NCBI GenBank assembly: GCA_020081605.1 | Contig: JAHREC010000013.1 | Span: forward strand, 6,200,001-6,264,000 | Direction: 5' to 3' | DNA: 64,000 nt | DNA from: Albifimbria verrucaria | Taxonomy: Eukaryota > Ascomycota > Sordariomycetes > Hypocreales > Stachybotryaceae | Shown: piece by piece, positions 23,408 through 34,771 of the stretch | Numbering within the stretch: the stretch's first letter is position 1 | Layout: each line of letters starts with the position of its first letter | Position numbers and translations under genes: made by a program | Notes under the pieces: model-generated | What the model was told of the DNA's origin: nothing | Databases searched by the model: none | The model's input: only the letters and a program-made list of their open reading frames with translations

Positions 23408-26400
23408 TCAACCAGCAGTAAAGGCTGGGAAATGTCGTTTCACCGCATGGTCCAAACTCTTTATGCCAACAGGTTTAACGTAGTATCCGTCAGCTCCAAC
23501 AGCATTTGCGGATTCCCTGTCGGATGGATTGTCTTGGCCCGTCACGATGAAGAGGGTACTCTTGCCCCAATTGCTTTCTTTCTCCAACAGCCGTATTTGA
23601 CGGGTTGCGTCGAGGCCATCACATACTGGCATCTGTAGATCCATCAAGATCAGTTGAAATGGTGCTCCACAGCCGTTTGCAGCCAACGATTGGTGTTGCC
23701 TGAACAAGTCAACGGCTTGTGCGCCATTAGTGGCGCAAGCATAAGCCAAACCTCGCTTGCCACAATACATCTGCATGATGCGCAGGTTGATGTTATTGTC
23801 GTCTACAAGAAGTACTTTTGGCTTTGAAGAACTCGTAGGAGAAGGGAAGAGAGGCATCAGAGTAGCTACTTCTGTCTCTAGAGAAGCTTTTGTAGGAGCT
23901 CGTTCGTGTATGGCAAGCACAACAGTATTTGAGCCGTTTGGGCTTGTGGGTAGCCCGACAACTTCTGTCTTTAAAGGGGCTGTCGCAGTTTCGGGAACAG
24001 TTTCTGAGTCTGGGCATGAGGGCTCATCAATTACCGAGTGTGTAAGTGAAGATGTGTCAGGAGTTAGTTGAGGTTCCAGGGAGGATAGTATTTCTGAAAG
24101 ATGTTTATCAGCTTCTACAAGCGTTGAGCTCATTGTAGCTATGTGGAATGGTCCGCTTATGTAGACCACGTTGTCTAAATTCTGCTCGGGATATGCTTCA
24201 GCTTCTGAGGCAGAAACAAGACATACAGCGACTTGGCCTGGAAGGATTTGTGACAGCTGTATCTTATGCTGTTCCAAATCGGGCACAAAATCCATTACTG
24301 CGAAGCAGTTGCCGTTGGTATCCAAGGAAGTAAAACCATGTTGCTCAAGAGATGTGGCGAAATGGTCTGATAAAGAGGTATCACCAGTACCAGTCGACAT
24401 TTTAAAGAATTGGGAAGGGAGACATTCTAGCTTCGGGATTGGCGACGCTGGCAGTGTAGCAGGCGAGCAATCAATCTCCCGGAATGTGGCTCTGAAATGG
24501 GAACCTTTGTCGATTGTCGACGATACAAGGGTGATGGACCCATGAAGAAGTGTTGCAAATTTGGACGCAAGAGTTAAGCCCAGACCAGCACCCGGTGAGT
24601 GTACAGCAACCTTTTCATATGGTTCAAATATGCGTTCCTGATCTTCAGGATGAATGCCCTGTCCCGTATCCTCAACATCAACAACCAGCTCTCGAGCGTT
24701 GGTATTGAGTGATAGATTTATCAAGACGGTGCCTCGTGGAGTATTTTGAACTGCATTCATAATGAGAGGGAGCAGGCTGTCTTGAAGTAGTGAGTGGTCA
24801 GACCGTAGGCTATGAAAGCTTGTTGCAGGGTCATGAGTAAAGAAGACAGACGATCGACAGCGCGAATCTTCTGAGAAAGCCTTGGCTATTTCACTTGCTA
24901 ATTTGGCTTCGAGCTCTTGAAGAGTGTGTGTGGTGTAGCAACGGGCCTCTAAGGCAATATCGGTCCATCTGTTGAGAGTGATCATGCTGTTGACAATGGA
25001 GACTAGATCCCGGCCTGATGTCTTGATGGCATCAAGATACTGAGAATGACTTCCAAGAGGGCTATCTGGACTGGCCTTTGAAGTTGCCTGCAGCAGCAAC
25101 CCTCGTGCCACCAACTCCTCGGCCAGAAGCTCCACAGAACCCAAGATGCCATGAATCGGAGTTCGAAGCTGATGAGAAACACCACGGAGAAACTTCTCCT
25201 TTGTCTCCATCGCTTCTTCCAGGAGGTGCCTGTGCCAAACCTGAGAGACCAGGCTTGCGCAAGTCTGGACGAACCAGAGATCAACATCATCAAAGATGAA
25301 ACGGAAGTCCTTGGTTGCAACGTAGAGCATAGAAGGACCTATTTCGCTCTCGCACGCAACGGCAATGAGGCGTATTACCTTGTCGGAAGGAGGCTCACGA
25401 TGGTTCGAGTTTAGAATGAAGCCATCCAGGGCTTTGGCGTCTTCCCACCCACCGTGCTTTATGTCAGACAGCAAAACCGGATCTCCACCGTCTATTTCAA
25501 GCCGACCGCTCCCAGAGGGTCTCAGTTTGACAATGGCATCCGGGTAAATAGTGGACAGTATTGCGAGGATCGCCTCTGCGGACAGGGAATTTTTCATCTG
25601 CCCTTGCGCCACAGAGAGGAGCTCAGTCATTCGGCGTCGACATCGCTGGCGTCTCGCTCGGGCGCACTGCACGATATCCGAGACAACCCAATCCGCCAGG
25701 TTGATAAGCGTTTGTTGTTGCGACTTGGTCAGCGGCTTCTGGGGCGTTGCCGAGGCCACGCAGAATGATCCAAAGGCAACAGAGTCCCCGAGTTCGGTCT
25801 GCATGCGGAGCGGTGCGCCAGCATACGCCCTGAGACCCGCAGACTCGACGTGAGGCGAGTACTGGAACCTCCAGTCCTCCTCCATACTCGGCAACAGGAA
25901 CACATTCTAGCATGAGAGTCAGCGATCGGGACTTGCGCAGTGATTGTTAGGCACGTGATAACGTACGCCATGAGTTTGGTTGATTGTATGCGCGCAGGTC
26001 GCTTCACCTCTTGGCAATTTGGCAAGAGGAAGCCCAGCCGTAGCCAAACGGGTATAAGCATTCACATCGAGAATACCAATGATTGCAAACTCCCAATCTG
26101 TTGATTCTCAGGCTAAATGTACTTCCTGCTGCAGGCCAGACAGGAACTCGGGCTCTTGGAGGATGTCGCGGGCATAGTACCAGAGCATAGACAGCCTGAG
26201 CTTTTCATTCTTGGCGAGGCGAGGATGTAGATAGTGATCAGGGACGGGATTTGTCGGTCGGTTCGGAATTGTAGCAGTCGCATACGTATCGGTTTTGGCG
26301 GGATAAACCGAGTCCCCAAAGCTTGAAGACCATGGCTCAAGGGGTTTGATAGGACCGTAGATGGGAGCAACAATTTGGGGACGTTCTGCAGGCACGCTAT

Positions 26401-26470
26401 GCTTTGTCGACAGGACGGCGGAGTCGGCTTTGGAAAGAAGAACATGCTCTGTTCCTAGCAGACCGAAGCG
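23408..26470 (-). CDS. Hybrid histidine kinase with GAF-like, HisKA, HATPase and receiver domains; in-frame stop near the 5' end
   Basis: The main exon is 23408-25906, preceded by a 60-bp intron (25907-25966) and an exon 25967 to about 26470. Domains in order: a GAF-like sensor (ESTDWEFAIIGILDVNAYTRLATAGLPLAKLP...CAHTINQ); an H-box SHQLRTPIHGILG; an N-box LLPLIMNAVQNTPRG; G boxes DTGQGIHPEDQERIFEPY and GAGLGLTLAS; and a C-terminal receiver with VLLVDDNNINLR, phospho-acceptor Asp in LILMDLQMPVCDG, and KPV lysine. All catalytic residues are present, so the family role is His-Asp phosphorelay signalling. A TGA at 26108-26110 lies in frame just before ESTDWEF. I find no splice that removes it, nor an upstream start. 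It may be a young pseudogene, a base error or a mis-modelled exon. Confidence 0.82.
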
Positions 26471-26546
26471 CTACCGATAGAAGAGAGTCATGGGATCGTC
26501 ACGTCCAAGTTGCGACGGCTTCACCCAGATGCAACAGCGTGGACAT

Positions 26547-29150
26547 GGTGGGGAAGATCGAGATGGCCCCCACTGCGAAGAGTGCGAAGGACAAGACTCT
26601 TCCGATGACACCGATTCCGCTAGTAACAATCAAGCGCCCTGGGGTGGAGTGAGCAAAATAGACCCGCACTAGTTACTGTCGGACTATTGCCCGGGTCGAA
26701 TCCAAGGAGCAGGATGAAGGAGAGGTGGGTACCCAAAGGATGCCCCAGCGAGCTGTAAGATGATTTGTATGAAAGAGAAAGCGCCCAGCAATCGAGAGTC
26801 CCTATTATGACTCCAGGATATTTGAAGAGTCTCGATCTAGACATTACTTGCCATCTCTTCCTGTGCTCTGATCAGGTCTTAGCAGAGACTGCCTTGGGGA
26901 AAGGCTAGTATAAAGCCGGAAGGTTAGGAATTGCAAATGAACGTTGACTAGCAACAGAGACTGAAGTCAGATAGCACTACTCTTAACCTCGGTTCAAAGC
27001 CTAGCATCAACTCTCTTAGGCCCGCAGAATTTTAGTCAGGGTATGTTCTTGAGTCTTCATGACAAGCCCTACAGTAGCATAGGCAATGATATTTGAGCCC
27101 AAGAAGCTCGTTACTTAGCTTTCCAATAAAAGAGACCGAGCCTAGACCTTCGGGAGTTCTTTGACAGCCATCATGATAGACCCACACTGAGTCTAGACCT
27201 TCGGAAGTCACTTAATAGCCAGAGGACCCACACCAACTGTTTGGCTGATTCAGAGGATATTGGCACTGACAGGGGGCCTGAAACGCTTCACAATAGTGAT
27301 TGTATCTTCTACTGAAACACGCAGGGACGGACAATGAACGATTAGTCTAGATTCTGGCAACGGTCTATGTGGTGGTCTCTTGAACAGACGCTGGTCAACA
27401 CTTGCTCAGTTGTGGGCATGCACACGTACAGCAATTTCGCTATCTGAGAAACAAATAGCGCAGAGAGCCGGTTAGTGGAGTAACGCATGTAAACAATTTT
27501 GATACAGGATAAAGACACCTGAGGTGCATGCTTCACTTTCTGAGAACTTTGGTAAGGAAACCTGATAATGTGGCTCGGTTGCGATTTCGGGAACTCGATT
27601 TACTCTGCATTTAAAACAAGGAAAAAACTACAGATATACTTCGCAACTACAAATTCTCTGTTTCGTATGAAAATAAGCTGTCATGGAAAAGTCTAGGCGT
27701 TTCATTGGGAGTCAGGACAAAGCTGATACGTGGGGCAGACTCTTAATCATGACAATTCACCTTTGTAAGTTGTAATCGTACATCCAATTTGAGAACAACC
27801 AGGAAGGCCTGGCCCCCATGTTGGTTAGTGGCCCGTTGTGCCGTATGCATATATATTGAGTGATAAACCTGAGCGAGTCGTTTCGGCGACGTAAAAGATA
27901 CCTAACACTGTTGACCACCCATGCCCGCGTTAGGAGAAGACCCAACCGAGCTCAGAGTTAGCCTTGACGGGATGCGGTTCAGAATGAGGAGAAATCTTTA
28001 GGACGCTCTACGTTATCGTCATTGCGTGCAATGGGCACTGCTGTTATGACTGAGAATTTGACGAAAACTGATCTTGGCCAGGCACAACTCCACGACCTGA
28101 CGGAGCCGATAATGGCTGTTTGTTTGGATGCTGTTGAACCTTTTGCTTTAATCTCTTGAACCTTTCAAGAAAATTGAAACATTTTTCTTTCTCTTCCTTT
28201 GCGTTCTAGCCCTGCAAATCGAAACCATCCGCGGCATGGGACCTCTTTTGGGTTTGGTGCCGTGCAGCAGCGCAGTCTGCATGTTGCAGAAAGTATCACC
28301 ACCCTCACATGAGTCAGCTATGAAAAGGCTTTTTTCTCTGCTTTCACTGCTCATTATTATTTTCTTCCCTTCTTGCGTGTGTATGCGTCTGTGTGGGCGT
28401 TGTACCTACAACGTTAGACGAAGCAACCTGAGGTAGCATCATGCTCACCACCACCACACACAACGAAATATTCTCTGTAGCTGGTCTTTCAGTGAGTTAA
28501 ACATGCTGATGGTTAAAAATAATTCGTGATATTAACTGTATTTCATGCCTATCGATCTGTATACATGACTGCTTAGCTCAGATTGGAGCTTCCTCTCATC
28601 CTCCTTGGCTGCATCGACGTTGGGCGTCTTGTGATTTTTAAAAGAGACCTTTATCTATCAGGGATCAACAAGCCTTTACGGAAAAGGTAAATTTGTGGAA
28701 ATGTAGCAAAAGAAAAGACCCAATTCCTAAGGAAAGTTCTTCCGCGTATTGCCTCCACAAAATGCTCACAGGGTGTGCCACCAGGGCCAGTGAGAAAATT
28801 TTAAGAACGTGGAATTTCCAGAAGGACAGAGTATAAAAGCATTTGAACCCTCTCATAGCCTAGACGAATCTCCCTTGCTTTTCAGTCTCGGGCGTATTGC
28901 CTCGCCCGAGACCGTTTGTCCGCTCCCCTTCTCCCCTCCTCTGGACCTCTGGGGACCGGACCTGGCAGGACAGCTAAGCCGCTCATGGCGGTCATCAACT
29001 ATGAAGAAGAAAAGAAGAGAGAAATCAGAAGTGAGGGGCGAAGACACTTTTAAAGGTGCCCAGCCACCAAAGTTCTTGCCGTGGAAAGATCGTGGGTAGT
29101 AACGAGCCCGAGTAAGATAAATCAGGCAGGAAGGCGAGTCGAGGCAGGCG
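26547..29150. other. AT-rich intergenic region with a direct repeat
   Basis: About 2.6 kb without a supported gene. The minus strand near 26530-26660 has an open, hydrophobic stretch (IVTSGIGVIGRVLSFALFAVGAISIF) that looks like a membrane helix, but I cannot connect it to an exon. A 51-bp imperfect direct repeat lies at 27138-27236. Confidence 0.45.
27138..27236. repeat. Imperfect tandem direct repeat, 51-bp unit, two copies
   Basis: Both copies begin GAGYCTAGACCTTCGG and later share AGCCA and GACCCACAC; copy 1 is 27138-27188 and copy 2 is 27189 to about 27236. Confidence 0.75.
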
Positions 29151-29151
29151 G

Positions 29152-29632
29152 TTAACGATGGCAAAGCTTTTTATTCTTCAACCGGCAGGACCAGGCACGG
29201 TACTTGGCTCTCGACTGGCTTCTCAGGAGGTTGCGTTGGCTAGAGACTTTGCGCACTTGCATCCTTGCCAATACCATACTTACGAATGGGCGTATCGTAC
29301 CATGCAGTTTCGACAAGGTTGGTGCAGAAGGTGGGAGGGTTGACGGACGATAACGGGGAGCGGTACGCGACTTCACCAAGCTCATCGAGCTCGATCTACA
29401 AAGTTCCATGGGGGTGACCTCCAATCACCCGATGACACGCGCAGGTGGGGGAGATATTGAGTGGGATGCGATTTGAACGTCTGGATATGAAGCGAGTGCA
29501 AGTCTTTGGAGGATCCCAAAGGGGTAGAGCAGGTGTACCACGTGAGGATGGGTACGAGTCAAACTTAACATAGTGGATGGTGCTGGAGATGCTTGTGAAA
29601 GGTTTGGGGAAGAGGGATCTCACATTGAACAA
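29152..29632 (-). pseudogene. Possible relic of an unknown protein-coding gene
   Basis: One minus-strand frame reads as plausible protein for about 150 codons (segments such as HYVKFDSYPSSRGTPALPLWDPP and LGEVAYRSPLSSVNPPTFCTNLVETAWYDTP) but is broken by two TAG codons, near 29400 and 29232. Each could derive from CAG by C-to-T change. A GTAAGT donor and a CTAG acceptor also sit near the second stop, so an intron is another reading. I do not recognise the family. Confidence 0.35.
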
Positions 29633-29835
29633 TCGTCGTCGGATACGATTTGTTCATTTGACTTGGGCAGTTGTCGAGATAAATATGGTATTATGAGATA
29701 ACCTTGGGCCAGCGACATCATTGAACTTCTGCATGCCATTCCTTTTCCAATATCGTGCTTCTACGCCCTGCTCGGTTTCGCGACGTCAAATTGCTCCCAC
29801 AGATTCAGACGCTCTGTATACCCACGAATGGGTCA

Positions 29836-30216
29836 TCACTCAGTATCTACAGAGCTTGCTTGGGTCTCTGCTGTGGTTCTTGAGATAGGGCTTTGGGCAG
29901 CCTTGGCAGCTTTCAGTTCCCTATCCAAAATGGCATGCTCCTTAGCCCACAACATAATCTGTTGGTTCATGCCACCGGCATTGAGTAAACCAGTTATTCG
30001 CGCCAGTCTCGCTGCAATTTCCTGCAGGGTGTCCAAGGCAGTGTTTGGTCGAGTCGCCTTGACAGTTTCAATCTCCGCAATGAGCAGTTTATATTCCTCA
30101 TACCATGCCTTCAGCTCCTCTTTCGTGCCGCCCTTAGTGACTAACGTAACAATCTCAGCCCTTTTGGAGACGAGATCTTCCATGGAAGGCCCATGTTCAT
30201 CTTCTGTGCGGATCAT
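29836..30216 (-). CDS. Small charged coiled-coil protein, unknown
   Basis: A single uninterrupted frame of 126 aa. The start at 30216 has an excellent context (GCCACCATGA). The protein is rich in Glu, Lys, Ala and Leu and looks almost wholly helical; the segments KEELKAWYEEYKLLIAEIE and DTLQEIAARLARITGLL have heptad-like hydrophobic spacing, so a coiled coil is likely. There is no signal peptide or membrane segment, and I recognise no family. It sits alone between gene-poor spacers, upstream of the acyl-CoA dehydrogenase stop. The clean frame, start context and helical periodicity argue that it is real. Confidence 0.6.
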   Translation of the reverse strand: MIRTEDEHGPSMEDLVSKRAEIVTLVTKGGTKEELKAWYEEYKLLIAEIETVKATRPNTALDTLQEIAARLARITGLLNAGGMNQQIMLWAKEHAILDRELKAAKAAQSPISRTTAETQASSVDTE

Positions 30217-30798
30217 GGTGGCTAAACGCAAGCTAAATACGTTTTTAAAAGATACCGGCTATGTTACGGTGAGAAAATGAAGTTGGACAAGTTTCTGTGC
30301 GACTGAACTGGCCGAGAATCGTTTCAGCACATAGATTAAAGCTGAACAAACAAATTACTTGTATGCAGTGCGCAAGCCAAGATGACTGGTCACGTGGCGC
30401 CAAACAACTGCTTGTTGGTTGTGCTCGATACCACCTTGAGTGAACTGTTTCGCAAGAGCAGGACGGTCAGCAATGGATCTTATACAATATTTGTTGGTCG
30501 CAGTCAAAGCCAAGTAACCCCGCAGTAAACCCCGTCTATTGTCTTGGGATCGCCGTCTGGAGTCGAAGCTTCATCACGGTTATGATAGACGTATGCATGT
30601 CCGAGACTCAACTGAGCTACAGCACGCAGAAGTCTCAACCGATAATGAACAAATACTCAAGAATAAACATCTAAAACTTAGAAGATTTGCAATTACAAGC
30701 TAATGAATTGAAGAAGCCATGAATCAATATTTGTTGGTAAGCATTCGATTCCAAACGAATACCCGTTCATGTGATATATTCTCAATAGGCTAAAGACA
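30217..30798. other. Intergenic
   Basis: About 580 bp between the small protein's start and the acyl-CoA dehydrogenase stop, both minus strand. Nothing recognisable. Confidence 0.5.
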
Positions 30799-32794
30799 CT
30801 ACAACCTCTCCATAGGCTTAGGCTGTGACGGCAATCCTTTCCCTAGGAATATCTTCCTATCCATTATTGACTCATCTTTCCAGTTACCAGGAGGAGGTAG
30901 TAGGTTCTTGTCCTCTGCTTTCGACCTGATCCACCGCCTCGCAATCTCACCTGCAACCTCGTCTCCATCCACGCACGCATCATGGAGAAGTAGAACAGCG
31001 CAGAAGATAGCCTCCACATGCTCAAGGAGTTCTCTCCCACGGAACAAGAGCTCATCCTTGGAGCACCTCTCCTCAAGAGTGATTAGGCTTCTCAGCCGTT
31101 GCTCCACGACACGTACTTCTTGTTCGAAGCTGGCGCGATAGCCAGCAAGCAGTCTCTTCACCCATGGAGCAAAAATGCTGTTGAGTACCTTACCATTGCC
31201 AACGCGTCTATCAGTAATGACTCTGACCACATCCTCAGCCATGACGCTGACAGTTCCTTCCCATATAGGGCTGACCAGGTTGTCCCGGAATATACGAGAG
31301 ATGTTCAACACACCTCCATCCTCATTATTCTCACAGTATCCAACACCACCAAGGCATTCCATATGTTCGCGCAGACCCGAGACAGATGCTGTGGTTACCT
31401 GAGCCTTCAATACAGGAGTGATCAGTCGGAACAATGTCCAGAGCTCCTGGCGGTCCTTGGGGATTAGTGGAGCCGCCTTGGTAGCCTTCACGATGACATC
31501 CCAGTCTTGCTCTAAAGCACCCAGCATAGCGTGACCAAGGAAAGAAAGGTGAATCGCTGCTGTGTAACGAACAGTATTATCGGCCATCCAGCGCAAGTGC
31601 AATGCGTTGTCTTGCAGAAGCCCTCCTTTGATCTTGCGAATCTTGGAGTAGGCCCTGGAGATCTGCAAGCCTCTGCCCCAGTACGCCACGCTCGATGATG
31701 CTGTGTGAAGCCTGGTCAAGTTCAGAATGGTTGAGATTTCCTTGACACCTTTTCCTTCTTCACCAATACGCCAGGCTCGGACGCCTTTCAACTCCAGCTC
31801 TGCAGTCGGAAGTGATTTGGTGCCAATTTTGTCTTTAAGCCTGTGAATACGAATACCATTGAGCTCCGTGGCGGGCTTGGCATTTGAGGTTTGCATTGCT
31901 TTGGCGGCCGTTCGCCGCAAGGGTGCGAGGAAAAGGCTCAGACCGTTTGCTGTTTGGGCCAACAATAATGTAGTGTCTGAGTCAGAAGCACTGCTGAACC
32001 ACTTGAACCCATCAATACGCCAAGGGCCGAGGGCAGCCCATGTGCATCTCGGTCGCGTCCTGAGCTGATATCCGCTTCCAGTTCCGCCTTTGTCAACCGA
32101 CGAGCGATGGACTCAGTCCCGCTCACATCGCTGCCACCTGTTCTTTCTGTCATCCATTGCCCAGAGGTCCAGGCCTCTTCCGGATCTCTGGAGATGTAGC
32201 GACGGCAGGCTTCTTTTAGGACAACACGCAGACCAGGCTGATCTCCTCTGGATCTTCCAAATGAGTAGCGAGCAGTTTTGCAGCGCCATCAGTCATGGAC
32301 ATGGGACACCCGGTCAGAGTACTAGCACTGACCCATACATGGGTTAACCCGAACTGGTGCACCCTTCTATTGTACTTGACGGTGTCATCCTTATAGCTTA
32401 CGGAAATGACACCTTCTTGTTGGCCGATTCGCTTCAGTTCTTTCCACCCGGCCGTTGTCCAGAGCGGATCGCTCTTGTTTTCTTTTCCGAAAGTGTTGAA
32501 TGGTTTTACGACAGGATGATTGACCTCTGCATCGACAGCATGGGCCAGAACTTCGGGGTCTAGAGCACGGCGAGCGAGGTTATGAATGGTGCGTGCAGGC
32601 TCTTCTTGACCAGGAGTCAGATAGAGATGGAGCACACGAGCAAACGCCACATCGTCTGAGGCATCTCTTGGGTCAGCCGAGGAGCCGTGGGGCAGGCTTG
32701 AGAGGTGTCGGGGTGATGTGTATGGAGGAGTTAATGCTGGAAACTCCTGGAAAAAGCCACTAACGGACGACGAAGAAGACAAAGGTCGTGACAT
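30799..32794 (-). CDS. AidB-type acyl-CoA dehydrogenase family protein
   Basis: The corrected protein is about 665 aa from the ATG at 32794, with no intron needed. It starts with a Ser-rich leader and the AidB-like opening FFQEFPALTPPY. The middle has the ACAD signature MTERTGGSDVSG; the C-terminal helical domain has ECLGGVGYCENN and RIFRDNLVSPIWEGT, the latter typical of AidB relatives. By family it is an FAD-binding flavoprotein; AidB proteins protect DNA from alkylation in bacteria, while fungal relatives have uncertain substrates. The C-terminus MERL is not a canonical PTS1. Two one-base slips: near 32231-32238, and at a CCC run (GGG 32032-32034 on the plus strand), which restores GPWRIDGFKWFSSASDS. 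With both restored it has 666 codons including the stop. Confidence 0.88.
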
Positions 32795-33839
32795 GCTGCT
32801 GGCTTTGGAAACAATCAAGAGAAGGTGCAAGATTTACAAGGCAAAGACTCCCGTTGAAAAGCCATTGTGGTGAGCTTGGGCCGACCATATCTACTCATTT
32901 CAATCACGGTTGTTACTAGTGCGTCCCCCGCAAAGCAACCCGTCACGCGCCAGGCATGTGAAGAAGGCAGTCTAGCATGAACTAGAATCATTCGAACGTT
33001 TAATAAATCACCAGGCGTTGTCGCATCGGGGTTGGAGCCGTGAAAAGCGGGGACGGTGCGGAATCAGTACCGCTAGTCCTGACAATCTAGACGAGCCAGT
33101 CAGGGAGCTAGGTATGATTGTCACAGGCCAGCCGGACAGCATTCCGGGAATGTCGGCCATGACGTGGAGAAGCCTCCAGTCAGCAGATGATTGCCCCAGA
33201 CTGTCAAGCCCCGAGGCGACCTCCGAATAACGCCTCGGGGGTAAGGAAGAACTGCCCTGAGCCACGCTCTCGGTAACAACTCCTATATGCAGTGAGATGG
33301 TGGCGTACAAGGGTAGCTCTTAGTTAATTCTATATTCTTTCTCCGTGGAAAATCGTTTAGCCAAGCAGCTTTCCTAGGGATGTCTAGATATCTAGACCTG
33401 TCGCTCACTCTGGAGAGATGACGGAGAAGAAAGATACCCAGGTCAATTGTTTACACCAGCCTGCACGAATCTCCATTTCCGGTTTGTGAGTAATTATTGA
33501 AGATTCTATTTGGCAGAAAGAAACAATCACACGTCTCATTCATGCGGTGCAACGCCACAATCATACTGTATTCTATGCTAACTTAATGAGGAAAGTTTTG
33601 CTTGTGTCCATGGCCGTGTAAACGACGTCGTCGTATTTCGCATGTTGATATACAGTCCATAGAGCATTGTTCGAGCCCCAACGTTGCACAGGGCTCCTTC
33701 GTCATCATCATACACCGTCACGGTTCCCCTCCTTTTTCTTATTTGCCAATAAGCCGGGTCTTGGCTACACTGTTTCCATCCTTCGCCAAGCGCTTAGGTC
33801 ACATCTGCATGTGCTGCATATTCATCTCGCATCAATGCT
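32795..33839. other. Upstream region of the acyl-CoA dehydrogenase with a strong hairpin
   Basis: About 1 kb holding the promoter of the minus-strand dehydrogenase. A G+C-rich section (33020-33300) includes the inverted repeat at 33209-33240. No gene is supported. Confidence 0.5.
33209..33240. repeat. Perfect 10-bp inverted repeat (hairpin)
   Basis: CCCCGAGGCG at 33209-33218 and its exact complement CGCCTCGGGG at 33231-33240, with a 12-nt loop. No T run follows, and this is a eukaryote, so it is not a rho-independent terminator. Confidence 0.8.
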
Positions 33840-34214
33840 ATGCGGACGTCTGTGGACCAGGCCTCTCATGGACATGGGGTGTTTCGGAAGAATTCCGCTC
33901 CAACCCCTGATAAAGACGTAAACCCATGGCGCGATGGGGTATTTGATTATTCGCGAGGTGGCACGGATCACTGGCTTTCCTTTGACCAAACACATGGTAC
34001 CATGTATGAGCATTTTGGCTCGAATGCACATGATTTGACTCTAGCAGATCACCAGGATCAGGGCCATCATCACTATGAACGTCTTGCAAAATCAAGATTT
34101 GTTCAGATCGCTACAGAGGAGGCGAAGAAGCAGCGGATTCGCAGTAAATTGCCCTTTATAGGATACCTAAACACGTCGATCCTTTGGAATTGTGTGATAT
34201 ATAACCGGGCCTGA
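33840..34214 (+). CDS. Hypothetical short ORF, uncertain
   Basis: An open frame of 124 aa, hydrophilic and His/Asp-rich (AHDLTLADHQDQGHHHYERLAKSRF, then a Lys/Arg-rich stretch EEAKKQRIRSK). The composition is more protein-like than the neighbouring frames, but there is no known domain. The next frame, 34222-34470, could be a second exon. I rate it weakly. Confidence 0.25.
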   Translation: MRTSVDQASHGHGVFRKNSAPTPDKDVNPWRDGVFDYSRGGTDHWLSFDQTHGTMYEHFGSNAHDLTLADHQDQGHHHYERLAKSRFVQIATEEAKKQRIRSKLPFIGYLNTSILWNCVIYNRA

Positions 34215-34688
34215 GGCAAGGGTGATGACTGCTACTTTGAACAAGCAAACGAAACGTGTCCATACATCAATGATCAGCCTACAATGGGCTACTCTCGAAT
34301 TGACAGGACGTGAATCATGGCATCATACGGGATCGGCTGCTGCGGACCGAGGCCTCTTTGAGCCCTCATATTTTTCAAACCATAGCCAACTTGTTCGCTA
34401 TACCCGTGTAGCATCCGGAAATTCTGGGGTAGACTGCATTCTCCACAATGACCCTGTTTTATTGTCCTAAATACTGTATGTAATAATGGAGACTCTTGTT
34501 GTTGGTTGTGACAAACTTGGCACGGGCCGACTGCAGTTCCTTGCCTACTAATGAGCTAATTTCGGTTCCGTTGTCAACGACATGGGCGAAGAAAGAGGAA
34601 AAAGAGGAAAAAGGAAGAAGACTATACAGGTAAAAAACCATGATGAGTATGTGTAAACGTATTGGAAGCAAGAACAAAAAAGAAAGAA

Positions 34689-34771
34689 TCCGACAGAGAC
34701 AGGATTTGAACCTATGCGGCCGAAGCCATATGATTTCTAGTCATACCCATTAACCACTCTGGCACTCTGCC
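34689..34771 (-). tRNA. tRNA-Ser (anticodon AGA)
   Basis: A complete cloverleaf can be drawn on the minus strand, 83 nt, no intron. The acceptor stem GGCAGAG/CTCTGTC has one G-U pair. The D arm is CCA/TGG. The anticodon stem TATGA/TCATA encloses loop CTAGAAA with anticodon AGA, reading serine UCU and UCC by wobble. A long variable arm with GGC-TTCG-GCC marks a class II (Ser/Leu) tRNA. The T arm ATAGG/CCTGT holds loop TTCAAAT. CCA is not encoded, as expected in a eukaryote. Confidence 0.93.

Noticed and set aside
33199..33250. Hairpin as a transcription terminator
   Set aside because: No U tract follows it, and the organism is a eukaryote where such terminators are not used.
33660..33690. TTCGAGCCCC motif suggesting a tRNA T arm
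   Set aside because: The flanking bases do not pair and there is no anticodon arm upstream.
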